NCBI GenBank assembly: GCA_031290175.1
Contig: JAITOC010000059.1
Span: forward strand, 1 to 37,160
Source of the DNA: Coriobacteriales bacterium
Lineage (GTDB): Bacteria; Actinomycetota; Coriobacteriia; Coriobacteriales; UBA8131
Reading direction: 5' to 3'
DNA: 37,160 nucleotides
This document shows, piece by piece, positions 9,092-18,258 of the stretch. Position numbers and translations under genes: made by a program. Numbering within the stretch: position 1 is the first letter of the stretch; the number at the start of each line of letters is the position of its first letter. The notes beneath the pieces are model-generated. The model ran no database searches. It worked only from the letters and a program-made list of their open reading frames with translations, and had not been told where the DNA came from.

Positions 9092-10597
9092 ATGCTGAAA
9101 AGCCCCCGCTACAGATTATCTGTGCTCACCGCGCTCATGCTTTGCATGGGCGCGGTGTTTTTCTCTGTACCCGCACAGGTTGTGGCGGCGGCTCCTGACG
9201 CATCTGCATCCACGCAGGCTTTGGCTACAGCTCCCCGCTCGGGCGCAGCAACAGGCTCGGTGTTGGTCGCAGCAGCAACCACCGAGCCAGCCGCCCCCGC
9301 TATCGAGATTGCTCCGGATGGCACCACTGGAACCATCGAGGGCGAGCGCTTTGCGATAACTGATTTCACGCGTCTCAATAAGGGAACGAACAAGTTTTAC
9401 GAGGACAGCTACTATGGCTATCGCTATCCGATGGCATCAGAAGATGGCTTCGTCGTCGTCGTGATCGACGCTACCCACGCCCTTGTTTACATCAAGGCAG
9501 GCGAGGCAACCCTGCTGCAAGCTGATGCGGTAGCACGCCAGAAGGATCCCGCATTTCTCACCTTGCTGAGCGCCCTCGATAGCAAGCAGAGCAACGGTGG
9601 GCAAACCATCGCAAGCCTTGCGCTCAACTTTGAATACACTTCAGAAACCGAGGTTAGCCGGGGCAGTTACACCTATCGTTTTGGTGTAGAGGTGGAGCCG
9701 GGGCGTTACTATGCCACCGTGACGGAAAAGGGGAGTGAAGACGGGAGCGCAGGTGCCCTCTTCTGCGTGACAGGGCGCGTCGTGCCTGCCGATGGAGTTA
9801 CTATCGAGAAGGCGCCTGAAGGCTTTGCTGCTGTGGTAGCCTTCTTCAATTCGATGGACTACCGTCCGTTCTGGGTGTCGCTGCGCACCTCATTTGTGGC
9901 GCTCGTCTTTGTCTTTGTGCTGGGGTTGCTCGCTGCACGCGCCTCGCTTAAGATCAATCGGCGCCTGCAGGGCATTCTTGACTCGTTGTTCACCATACCG
10001 ATGGTCCTGCCGCCGACCGTCTGCGGTTTCATCCTGCTCGTGTTGTTTGGTAACACAACTCCCTTTGGTCGCTGGCTCATCAACCACGGCATTGAGCTCG
10101 TCTTCAGCTGGCCCGCCGCCGTCATCGCGGCAACCGTTGTCTCCTTCCCCCTCATGTACCGCACGGCGCGCGGGGCGTTTGAGGGGCTTGACCCCGCACT
10201 GAGCGACGCTGCACGGACCCTCGGTTGGGGGGAGGGGCGCATCTTCATACGTCTAACGCTGCCGCTTGCCTGGCCCTCTATCGCCGCCGGTACGGTGCTC
10301 GCCTTTGCGCGTGCGATGGGCGAGTTTGGTGCGACACTGTTTGTCGCGGGCAACTATCCCGGCGTCACGCAGACCATGCCGGTCGCAATCTACTTCCAAT
10401 GGATGGGCGGTCACTCAGACGTGGCGACTTTCTGGGTCTTCGTCGTCATCCTTATCTCCTTTGTCGTCATCCTGTTCATCAACTGGTATGCCTCGCGCAC
10501 ACAGCGCTACCGCCGCATGAGCGCCGCCGAGCAGGGCGCCGCGCCAGCACCACCATTGGTTCCGCGCGTAAGCGCCAGCGAGAGTGAGCAACGATGA
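9092..10597 (+). CDS. modB: Molybdate ABC transporter permease with about 250-aa N-terminal extracytoplasmic extension
   Basis: Signal sequence, about 230-aa hydrophilic region, then ModB-type permease (FWVSLRTSFVALVFVFVLGLLAARAS...FTIPMVLPPTVCGFILLVLFG...GRIFIRLTLPLAWPSIAAGTVLAFARAMGEFGATLFVAGNYPGVTQTMPVAIY). Confidence 0.9.
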   Translation: MLKSPRYRLSVLTALMLCMGAVFFSVPAQVVAAAPDASASTQALATAPRSGAATGSVLVAAATTEPAAPAIEIAPDGTTGTIEGERFAITDFTRLNKGTNKFYEDSYYGYRYPMASEDGFVVVVIDATHALVYIKAGEATLLQADAVARQKDPAFLTLLSALDSKQSNGGQTIASLALNFEYTSETEVSRGSYTYRFGVEVEPGRYYATVTEKGSEDGSAGALFCVTGRVVPADGVTIEKAPEGFAAVVAFFNSMDYRPFWVSLRTSFVALVFVFVLGLLAARASLKINRRLQGILDSLFTIPMVLPPTVCGFILLVLFGNTTPFGRWLINHGIELVFSWPAAVIAATVVSFPLMYRTARGAFEGLDPALSDAARTLGWGEGRIFIRLTLPLAWPSIAAGTVLAFARAMGEFGATLFVAGNYPGVTQTMPVAIYFQWMGGHSDVATFWVFVVILISFVVILFINWYASRTQRYRRMSAAEQGAAPAPPLVPRVSASESEQR

Positions 10598-11655
10598 GCC
10601 TGTCCGTTGCTATCCGCAAGAGTTTTCCGGCTTTCAAGCTCGATGTCGCCTTCGAGGCGGAGAGCGAGACACTCGGCTTTCTCGGCGCATCTGGCTGCGG
10701 CAAGAGCTTGACTATGCGCTGCATCGCCGGGTTGGAGAAGCCGGACGAGGGGCGCATCGTCGTGGCTGGCACGGTGTTCTTCGATTCCGAGCAGGGTATC
10801 AATCTCACACCTCAACAGCGTAAGACGGCTCTGCTCTTTCAAAATTACATGCTCTTTCCTAATATGACGGTAGCTGAAAACATCGCAGCGGGAATCCCGA
10901 GGGGCACGCCCAAAGACGAGGTTCATCGTCTTGTGGATGCGCAGCTCAAACGCTTTGACCTGCTTGGTTTTGGCAAGCGGTACCCCCTGCGGCTTTCCGG
11001 TGGGCAGCAACAGCGCGTGGCGCTGGCTCGCATGCTTGCCGCACGCCCACAGATACTCATGCTCGATGAGCCCTTCTCTGCGCTCGACGCGCACCTGAAA
11101 TCGACTCTGGAGCTGGACCTCCTTGATTTGTTTGAGCAGTTTGACGGCACCATCCTCTATGTCTCGCACGACATCGACGAGGCGTTTCGCTTCTGCGATC
11201 GTATCGCCATCATTGAAAACGGCAGACTTGAGGATATCGCCTCGGCATCCGAGATTCTCGCTCGCCCAAAGACCTTTGCCACACTGAAGGTCTCCGGAGT
11301 CAAGAACATCTCCCCGGCGGTTCCCGTCACAGCCCATACTGTCAAAGCGTATGACTGGGGCATAGAGCTTGTCTGCAAAGACGAGGTGCCCGAGGGCTTG
11401 CAATACTGTGCCGTACGCGCTTCCTACCTGCGGATTGCTGCTGAGAACGAGACAATCAACGTCTTTGACTGTGAGGTGCGCCGCACGAGCGACTCCCGCT
11501 TTGAGCGCGAGGTGTTGCTTGCACTGACAGACACCGGTGCAGCGCTCCGATGGCGCATCGACAAACGCAGCGTCGCGCAGAGTATCTTGCCCGAGCGTGG
11601 CCAATGCCTGCGCATCCACATCCCCACCGAGTCAGTCAACCTCGTCTGCCACTAG
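10594..11655 (+). CDS. modC: Molybdate ABC transporter ATP-binding protein
   Basis: [63 protein letters not shown] overlap with modB. Confidence 0.9.
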   Translation: MSLSVAIRKSFPAFKLDVAFEAESETLGFLGASGCGKSLTMRCIAGLEKPDEGRIVVAGTVFFDSEQGINLTPQQRKTALLFQNYMLFPNMTVAENIAAGIPRGTPKDEVHRLVDAQLKRFDLLGFGKRYPLRLSGGQQQRVALARMLAARPQILMLDEPFSALDAHLKSTLELDLLDLFEQFDGTILYVSHDIDEAFRFCDRIAIIENGRLEDIASASEILARPKTFATLKVSGVKNISPAVPVTAHTVKAYDWGIELVCKDEVPEGLQYCAVRASYLRIAAENETINVFDCEVRRTSDSRFEREVLLALTDTGAALRWRIDKRSVAQSILPERGQCLRIHIPTESVNLVCH

Positions 11656-12028
11656 TGCTTCGTATGCGCCTTCGCGCAGGAGGTTGAGAAAAACGCCTCT
11701 GCAACTTCTCTTGCCAAAAAAAACAGCAAGTAACCCATACAAACTCACAAACCCGCGTTATTCTGCACGCAGATACAGAACCTAGTGGTAAACTGGTGAA
11801 CAGTAACGCATGGCTGAGTTCAACCCTATCTGCAAACAGTGGCGAACAGCGCGCTTTGCTCGATGTTTTCTGGTTTTTTGTGAAACACGGGCAGATATTG
11901 TGGATTTTTGCGATGGAATCGAATCACTCTATTGACCGAGCCAGCATGTCTGTTACTATTCTTAAGCAGGAGTTTCATGTTCTTTTTGTGCGACTTCATC
12001 CGGTCCATGGCGCAAGTGGAGGATACGT

Positions 12029-13174
12029 ATGCCTGACGTAACTGGCAGGGATCACCTGGCGGTGATAAAAGTTGTAGGTGTCGGCGGCGGCGGTACAAAC
12101 GCTGTTAATCGAATGATCGAGGCTGGCATAAAAGGAGTAGAGTTTATCGCGATCAATACTGATCGCCAGGCACTTCTCATGTCGGATGCCGATCAGACCG
12201 TGCACATCGGTGAAGACATAACGCGTGGCCTTGGGGCAGGTGCAAACCCAGCAATCGGAGCTCAGGCCGCCGAAGAAAGCCGTGCAGAGATCCGCAATGC
12301 CATCGGCGGTGCCGACATGGTATTCGTGACCGCAGGCGAGGGAGGAGGAACCGGCACCGGGGCTGCTCCCATAGTTGCTGAGATTGCCCGTGACGAGATT
12401 GGTGCTTTGACCGTCGGTGTCGTCACTAAGCCCTTCAGCTTTGAGGGGCGCAAACGCCGCGCTCAAGCTGACGACGGCATAGCGCTCCTGGCCAGCAAGG
12501 TCGATACGCTCATAGTCATCCCCAATGACCGCTTGCTCCAGATCGTCGAGAAGAAGACCTCGATGCTCGATGCCTTCCGTATTGCGGATGACATCCTGCG
12601 TCAGGGCACACAGGGCATCACCGACCTCATCACCATTCCTGGCCTCATCAACCTCGACTTTGCTGACGTGCGAACTGTCATGAAGGATGCTGGCACTGCC
12701 ATGATGGGCATAGGCATCTCTTCTGGAGAAAATCGCGCTGTCGAGTCTGCTACGGCTGCAATCTCAAGCAAGCTGCTTGAGGCTTCGATCTCCGGAGCGA
12801 GCCGTATCCTTGTGTCGGTGGCGGGCGCATCTGACATGAGTCTTATCGAGTTCTCGGAGGCCAATGAGACGGTCACAGAGGCAGCAGACCCCGATGCCAT
12901 CATCATCTCAGGTTCGGTCATTGACGACACCTTAGATGATCAGATTCGTGTCACCGTCATCGCAACGGGCTTCAACGACAGAAATACCCAGGAATCGCTC
13001 AACTTCGGTTTTGGTGGCGCCCAATCCACGCCTGCGAATAACCGGGCTTCTTATGAGGAAGAGTTTGAAGAGGCGCCCGTTTTCTCGTCGTCTGGCCGCC
13101 AGAACGCTCAACAGCAATCTCCGAATGTCCTTGATGACGACTACATTCCTGATTTTCTGAGAAAAGGCTTCTAG
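12029..13174 (+). CDS. ftsZ: Cell division protein FtsZ
   Basis: [51 protein letters not shown]-terminal [13 protein letters not shown]. Confidence 0.98.
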   Translation: MPDVTGRDHLAVIKVVGVGGGGTNAVNRMIEAGIKGVEFIAINTDRQALLMSDADQTVHIGEDITRGLGAGANPAIGAQAAEESRAEIRNAIGGADMVFVTAGEGGGTGTGAAPIVAEIARDEIGALTVGVVTKPFSFEGRKRRAQADDGIALLASKVDTLIVIPNDRLLQIVEKKTSMLDAFRIADDILRQGTQGITDLITIPGLINLDFADVRTVMKDAGTAMMGIGISSGENRAVESATAAISSKLLEASISGASRILVSVAGASDMSLIEFSEANETVTEAADPDAIIISGSVIDDTLDDQIRVTVIATGFNDRNTQESLNFGFGGAQSTPANNRASYEEEFEEAPVFSSSGRQNAQQQSPNVLDDDYIPDFLRKGF

Positions 13175-13179
13175 GACTC

Positions 13180-13929
13180 GTGGATATCTCCACCAATTAC
13201 GCCACTGTCCTCAAAGAGGTAGCGGCGGCTTGTGCGCGCGTTGGGCGTGACCCGTCTGAGGTACGCGTCGTCGCCGTAAGCAAAACGGTGGGGGTCGCAG
13301 AGGTCGCCGCAGCAATTGCAGCGGGCATCAGGGATTTTGGCGAGAACCGCACGGCGCTCTTCCAGGAGAAGCAGGCTGCATTTTCGCAGGTGAACTGGCA
13401 TTTTATCGGATCCATTCAAACCAATAAGGTAAAAGACTTCGTGGGCAAAGCCGCGCTCGTGCATTCCGTGGCCTCAGAGCGTGCCCTCATCGCCATCGCA
13501 CGGCGTGCCGAACTGCTTGCCGTGACCCAGCCCGTATTGCTTGAGGTGAATGTGTCGGGCGAGGTCAGCAAAGACGGTATCGCCCCCACAGAACTTCCTG
13601 ACCTGCTTTCTATTGCTCGGGGCCTTTCAGGCATCAGGGTACGAGGTCTTATGACTATGGCACCCCAGGGGGAGCCTGAAGCGACGCGTGCGGCCTTCAA
13701 GGGTCTGCGCCTGCTCCGTGATAAACTTGCCACAAGCGATGAGTCGCTCGTTTGCCTTCCTCCGGCTCCGGATGCGGCTCTAACAACAAGCGGTTCTCGC
13801 GGTTTCCAACCCCTCGTTGACAGTCGTGTAACACTTTATGAGCTTTCTATGGGGATGAGTGAAGACTACTCCATTGCAGTGGAAGAAGGTGCTACAATAG
13901 TGCGCATAGGCAGGAGCATCTGGATGTGA
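13180..13929 (+). CDS. YggS/PLPBP family pyridoxal-phosphate homeostasis protein (GTG start)
   Basis: VRVVAVSKTVGVAEVAAAIAAGIRDFGENRTALFQEK...WHFIGSIQTNKVKDF...VRGLMTMAP...LSMGMSEDYSIAVEEGATIVRIGRSIW. Confidence 0.93.
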   Translation: MDISTNYATVLKEVAAACARVGRDPSEVRVVAVSKTVGVAEVAAAIAAGIRDFGENRTALFQEKQAAFSQVNWHFIGSIQTNKVKDFVGKAALVHSVASERALIAIARRAELLAVTQPVLLEVNVSGEVSKDGIAPTELPDLLSIARGLSGIRVRGLMTMAPQGEPEATRAAFKGLRLLRDKLATSDESLVCLPPAPDAALTTSGSRGFQPLVDSRVTLYELSMGMSEDYSIAVEEGATIVRIGRSIWM

Positions 13930-14012
13930 TGAACTCGGGGGTGTTCCCGTCGTCGACGCATAAGACACCTTGATTGCAACTCGCGTCGTATACGTAATCG
14001 GTTTGGAGTGAT

Positions 14013-14936
14013 ATGGGCATACTGGACAACGTCAAGAGCCGCCTGGGCTTCGGTGAGGTGCGTGATGACCAAGATGATGGTTATTACGATGACTATGAGA
14101 ACGCCTCCTATGATCGCGGTGACTCGCGTAACGATTACGACGATCGCGAGGGAGGATATGCTGGGGATAGCGGCGGGTTTGCCACTGAAGACGGTTCCCG
14201 TGCACTTCATGAGAGTGCCACAACCCGCCGTGGCTTCGGTGTCAACCACACCACCTATCGCAGTGACGACCACGCACCGCTTGTCACCCAGTCTGATGTA
14301 CGCTCTACCCCAGCGCCGCTGTCGCAGGCACAGGATTACAACCCGGATCGTATCCCAAGGCCTCGTGCCTACACGCGGAGCACAAATAGCTATCAGCCTC
14401 AGGGACTCAACGAGGATGCGCTTGCGTTTCGCGATGGCTTGGCTCGCTCGGGCACCAACTCACTTTCACAGCTCCAGGAGTCGCGTCTGCGGCTTGAGGA
14501 TACCGGTCGGTTCAGAGCCGTCTCTTCCGATGTCGCGCAGACTGCCGCGCGGCCACCGAGCCTTAGAGCGGATTCGGCTCCCCGTGCCCGTGTTCAGGCT
14601 CCTGACCAAGCGCAGGCGCATAATGCGACCTACGGCAATGTCACACAATTCCCGAATGGTCGGGTTACTCAACGCACGCGCCGTCGCATCGAGTTCCTGC
14701 AGCCGGCAACCTATGCTGACGCCGAGCAAGTAACACATCATCTGAAGGGCAGTATCATAGTCGTGCTCGACCTGCGAGCGACACGGCCAGAGCTGGCCAA
14801 GCGTATACTGGACTTCTCCTTTGGCGTGGCGAGTGCCGTCGATGGGCAGGTTGACCGTTTTGCGGAACGTGTCTATGTCTTCACCAAAGGAGGCGTTCTG
14901 ACCGCAGAGGAACGCAGCGCCATCGCAGAGCGCTGA
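14013..14936 (+). CDS. sepF: SepF-like cell division protein with long acidic/disordered N-terminal region
   Basis: C-terminal SepF domain RRRIEFLQPATYADAEQVTHHLKGSIIVVLDLRATRPELAKRILDFSFGVASAVDGQVDRFAERVYVF. Confidence 0.92.
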   Translation: MGILDNVKSRLGFGEVRDDQDDGYYDDYENASYDRGDSRNDYDDREGGYAGDSGGFATEDGSRALHESATTRRGFGVNHTTYRSDDHAPLVTQSDVRSTPAPLSQAQDYNPDRIPRPRAYTRSTNSYQPQGLNEDALAFRDGLARSGTNSLSQLQESRLRLEDTGRFRAVSSDVAQTAARPPSLRADSAPRARVQAPDQAQAHNATYGNVTQFPNGRVTQRTRRRIEFLQPATYADAEQVTHHLKGSIIVVLDLRATRPELAKRILDFSFGVASAVDGQVDRFAERVYVFTKGGVLTAEERSAIAER

Positions 14937-14949
14937 GAGGAAAGAGGAC

Positions 14950-15768
14950 ATGGAGGATATCGCAGCAAGACTTGGCAAGATCGCGATGATCGGGGGCGGC
15001 AAGATGGGGGAGGCCATCGTCGCTGGGCTGGTCAACGGAGCCTTGTTCGATCCCAATTCAATCGTTGTGGCTGATCCGGGCGCAGATCGTCGCGCATACC
15101 TTTCACATACCTATGCCATCTCCTGTGTGGAGGATGGCAGACAGATCAGTAAGCCTACCACCGTTATCCTCGCGGTGAAGCCTCAGGTTCTGCGTGAGGT
15201 CATCGCGACGCTTGCCACCAACTCCGACTGCAAGCCCGAGCGCGTCATCTCCATTGCCGCAGGGATCACAACGGCTACGATTCGCTCGGTGTTTCCCGAT
15301 GCCGCAGTTATCCGCGTCATGCCGAATGCCCCACTCATGGTAGGTGCCGGCATGAGCTGCATCTCCGTTGCCGAGGGGACCCCTCGCTCAGAGGGTGAAC
15401 TGGTGCGCGAGCTCTTCTCGCTTATGGGTGAGGCGCTCCTCATTGACGAGGGGTTGCTTAATGTTACGACTGCGCTTTCCGGTTCAGGGCCAGCCTATTT
15501 TGCGCTTTTCGTTGAAAAGCTCAGTGAGGCGGGCGTTGCGGCAGGGCTCACGGAGTCAGAATCTCTGCTCCTGGCGCAGCAAACCCTCATTGGGACTGGT
15601 CGCTATCTCGCTTTGACGGGGCAAACGCCCTCCGAGCTCAGGGCTGCGGTTACCAGCCCGAACGGTACAACCCAGGCAGCTCTTGAGTGCATGGAGACGG
15701 GCGGATTTACTGCGCTGGTCAATGATCTCGTGCAAGCGGCTCTGCGTCGGGCGGAGGAGTTGGCATGA
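14950..15768 (+). CDS. proC: Pyrroline-5-carboxylate reductase
   Basis: KIAMIGGGKMGEAIVAGLVNGALF...ILAVKPQVLREV...RVMPNAPLMVGAGMSCIS...TALSGSGPAYFALFVEKLSEAGVAAGL...TSPNGTTQAAL. Confidence 0.95.
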   Translation: MEDIAARLGKIAMIGGGKMGEAIVAGLVNGALFDPNSIVVADPGADRRAYLSHTYAISCVEDGRQISKPTTVILAVKPQVLREVIATLATNSDCKPERVISIAAGITTATIRSVFPDAAVIRVMPNAPLMVGAGMSCISVAEGTPRSEGELVRELFSLMGEALLIDEGLLNVTTALSGSGPAYFALFVEKLSEAGVAAGLTESESLLLAQQTLIGTGRYLALTGQTPSELRAAVTSPNGTTQAALECMETGGFTALVNDLVQAALRRAEELA

Positions 15769-16076
15769 TTCTTGAGACCCTGGGGAATGCGGCAGCCAAC
15801 CAACTGGCAGTATCTCTGTTACCGTTTGCTCTTAAGCAAGTTATCCTGGTGGTCTTCAATTTCTATGTCATACTTATCATTGTCTGGGCCTTGTTTTCAT
15901 GGTTTGATCATAGTAAAGGCATCCTGAATGACATCTATAATATCATCGATGCTGTGGTTAGCCCTTATGTCGGCCTGTTTAAGCGGTTCATTCCCTCAAT
16001 GGGGGGGTTCGATATTTCGCCAATGATTGCCATTGTTGTGCTGTATGTGGTTCAACGGCTGCTACTTGGTTTATAA
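15765..16076 (+). CDS. YggT family membrane protein
   Basis: About 100 aa, two TM segments, ILIIVWALFSWF...DAVVSPYVGLFKRFIPSMGGFDISPMIAIVVLYVVQRLL; ATGA overlap with proC. Confidence 0.88.
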   Translation: MILETLGNAAANQLAVSLLPFALKQVILVVFNFYVILIIVWALFSWFDHSKGILNDIYNIIDAVVSPYVGLFKRFIPSMGGFDISPMIAIVVLYVVQRLLLGL

Positions 16077-16109
16077 TGGTCGGGCGACAAGACTACGAGA
16101 GGAATCGTT

Positions 16110-16901
16110 ATGAGTATAACAGCGTTGGAAATCCAGCAAGTGAGTTTTGGGACGGCCAAGCATGGCTATGACCCCCAGGAGGTTGATGATTTCCTTGAGC
16201 GCGTAGCCGAGGATGTCGATACGCTCAATCGAGCTATCGCTGAGGCTGCTGCGCGGGTCAAAGCCGCAGAAGAGCGCATATCTGCTGCTGAGGAGCGTGC
16301 ACACAAAGCCGAGGAGGCCGCCAAGGTTGCCCCGGCCGCAGAGGAGGAGCCTCCTGCTCACACCGCGGCACATGCTGCAGAGCTTGCAATCTCACAGGAG
16401 ACGATATCCAAGGCCTTCATTGCGGCACAGCGTTCTGCTGATGCCTTGCAGGAAGAGGCGCGCATTGATGCGGAGGAGCTTTATCGCGAAGCCGTGGAGA
16501 GCGCGAAGAACATCGTCAGGGATGCACATTCTGAGAAACAGCAGATTCTCGGTGACCTGGAGAATCTGCGAGGGCTCTCCGAGAAGTTCCGGACGGACTT
16601 TCTCTCGCTGCTTAACCATTATTCGACCGATGCCACCAAGCGTTTTGATGCCTTCAGCAAAGTAATCCCTGACACAGAGCTTCCTGCGTCGTTTGCGAAG
16701 GCCGTAGCCAGTGTCCCCGCTGAACCACCGGCAAGCACTCCGCGATCACGGAGAAAGGTTGAGGGTAAGACGGCCACAAAGGAACCAACACCTGACACGG
16801 GGCTCACGACAATCATCGATCGGCTGGCACCGCTCAAGGATGCAGGATCCACTGGTCTGCTTGAAGAAGACGATGACCTCGACATCGAGGAAATCGACTG
16901 A
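16110..16901 (+). CDS. DivIVA domain-containing protein
   Basis: MSITALEIQQVSFGTAKHGYDPQEVDDFLERVAEDVDTLN and coiled coil. Confidence 0.92.
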   Translation: MSITALEIQQVSFGTAKHGYDPQEVDDFLERVAEDVDTLNRAIAEAAARVKAAEERISAAEERAHKAEEAAKVAPAAEEEPPAHTAAHAAELAISQETISKAFIAAQRSADALQEEARIDAEELYREAVESAKNIVRDAHSEKQQILGDLENLRGLSEKFRTDFLSLLNHYSTDATKRFDAFSKVIPDTELPASFAKAVASVPAEPPASTPRSRRKVEGKTATKEPTPDTGLTTIIDRLAPLKDAGSTGLLEEDDDLDIEEID

Positions 16902-17200
16902 GCACGCTCAAAGTCAAAGTCACTCCCCGGTCGGGATCAGATGCCATAATCGGTTGGAGTGACGAGGGGCGCACTGAGCTTTGCGTGCGGGTGACTGCTC
17001 CTCCTGAAGGCGGCAAGGCAAATGATGCGGTCGTCAAGGTGCTCGCAAAGTCCCTAGGGCTGCCAAAAAGCGCCATCGAGGTCACACGTGGGCACAGTTC
17101 GCGCCATAAGTTGCTGATGTTTGATATGCCTGAAGAGCACTATGGGGTTTGGGTTCGTGGAGTGCCGTATTGTGGAGCCCGGGATTCTCAACGAGGGTAA
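16898..17200 (+). CDS. DUF167/YggU family protein, probable CTG start (CTGA overlap with divIVA stop)
   Basis: (M)STLKVKVTPRSGSDAIIGWSDEGRTELCVRVTAPPEGGKANDAVVKVLAKSLGLPKSAIEVTRGHSSRHKLL; upstream in-frame stop, no ATG/GTG/TTG before the conserved start; GAGG SD 7 nt upstream. Confidence 0.75.
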   Translation: MSTLKVKVTPRSGSDAIIGWSDEGRTELCVRVTAPPEGGKANDAVVKVLAKSLGLPKSAIEVTRGHSSRHKLLMFDMPEEHYGVWVRGVPYCGARDSQRG

Positions 17201-17276
17201 GGCGGCTCCTGATTTGCTATCGTTCGGTTCACTATCCTCAACACACGTGTGTGTTGGACGGCCGTAAGGAGTTCTC

Positions 17277-18155
17277 ATGGGCTTTGCCATCATCACCGAC
17301 TCATCAGCGAATCTCACTGATGAACAGATAAAGAACTACGATCTGCACATACTCTCGCTCGAGTTTCTTGTAGACGGAGCTTCATATCGCGGTTACACTG
17401 AAGGGGAGAAGACTGACAATAAACAGTTCTATGAGATGATGCGCAAGGGCAAAGTCGTCAAGACCTCGCTTGTGAGCCTCAATGAAGCGGACGTGACATT
17501 GCGGTCCAGCTTTGAAAAGGGCAACGATGTCCTTTACCTCGGATTCGACTCCGCAATCTCCGGCACCTATGATGCTGTGAGCATGTATATGGAAAAGGTA
17601 CAGCGTGATGAGTTCCCCGAACGCAAGCTCCGCTGTGTGGATACCCTTGCCGCCGCGCTCGGTCAGGGTCTTTTCGTCGTCGAGGCCGCAAAGAAGCGCG
17701 AGCAGGGTGCGGCGCTCGATGAGATTGCCGACTGGGCTTTGTTTAACCGTCTCAAATTCGCGCATTGGTTTACGGTTGATGATCTCAACTACCTGCAACG
17801 AGGTGGTCGTCTCTCCAAGGGTGTCGCCATAGCGGGCACCATCCTCAATATCAAGCCGATTCTGCAGGTTGATTTTGAGGGACGTCTCGTCCCGGTCGAA
17901 AAGGTCAGAGGACGCAAGAAGTCCATCCAGGCGTTGTACGAGAAGTTTGCTGCCACCGCAGCTGAGCCCAAGAACGCGCAGCCGGTTTTCATATCGCACG
18001 GGGATTGCCTTGAAGACGCCGAGGAGCTTGCCGGTCTCATCCGCGAGAACCACGGAGTCACAAACTTCGTTATCAACGATCTCGACCCCGTTATCGGAGC
18101 CCATGCTGGCCCCGGTACACTCGCTCTCTTCTTCATCTCAGCAGAAGATCGCTAG
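17277..18155 (+). CDS. DegV family fatty-acid-binding protein
   Basis: GFAIITDSSANLTDEQIKNYDLHILSLEFLVDG...KTSLVSLNEADV...FTVDDLNYLQRGGRLSKGVAIAGTILNIKPILQVDFEGRLVPVEKVRGRKKSI. Confidence 0.95.
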   Translation: MGFAIITDSSANLTDEQIKNYDLHILSLEFLVDGASYRGYTEGEKTDNKQFYEMMRKGKVVKTSLVSLNEADVTLRSSFEKGNDVLYLGFDSAISGTYDAVSMYMEKVQRDEFPERKLRCVDTLAAALGQGLFVVEAAKKREQGAALDEIADWALFNRLKFAHWFTVDDLNYLQRGGRLSKGVAIAGTILNIKPILQVDFEGRLVPVEKVRGRKKSIQALYEKFAATAAEPKNAQPVFISHGDCLEDAEELAGLIRENHGVTNFVINDLDPVIGAHAGPGTLALFFISAEDR

Positions 18156-18164
18156 AACCATACA

Positions 18165-18195
18165 CAGGAGCCGGTCAACACTCGACCGGCTCCTG
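18165..18195. terminator. Hairpin between convergent degV and glutamine synthetase genes
   Basis: CAGGAGCCGGTC-aacactc-GACCGGCTCCTG, 12-bp perfect stem; no strong T tract. Confidence 0.6.
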
Positions 18196-18258
18196 AACTT
18201 CCCCCTGTCATAAATCCCCTTGCAAATACCCCAGGAGCTCTATCGGGTTTAACCTGAA

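Noticed and set aside
10507-11619. 370-aa minus-strand ORF opposite modC
   Set aside because: Antisense to an unambiguous ABC ATPase; long open frame explained by GC-biased codon use
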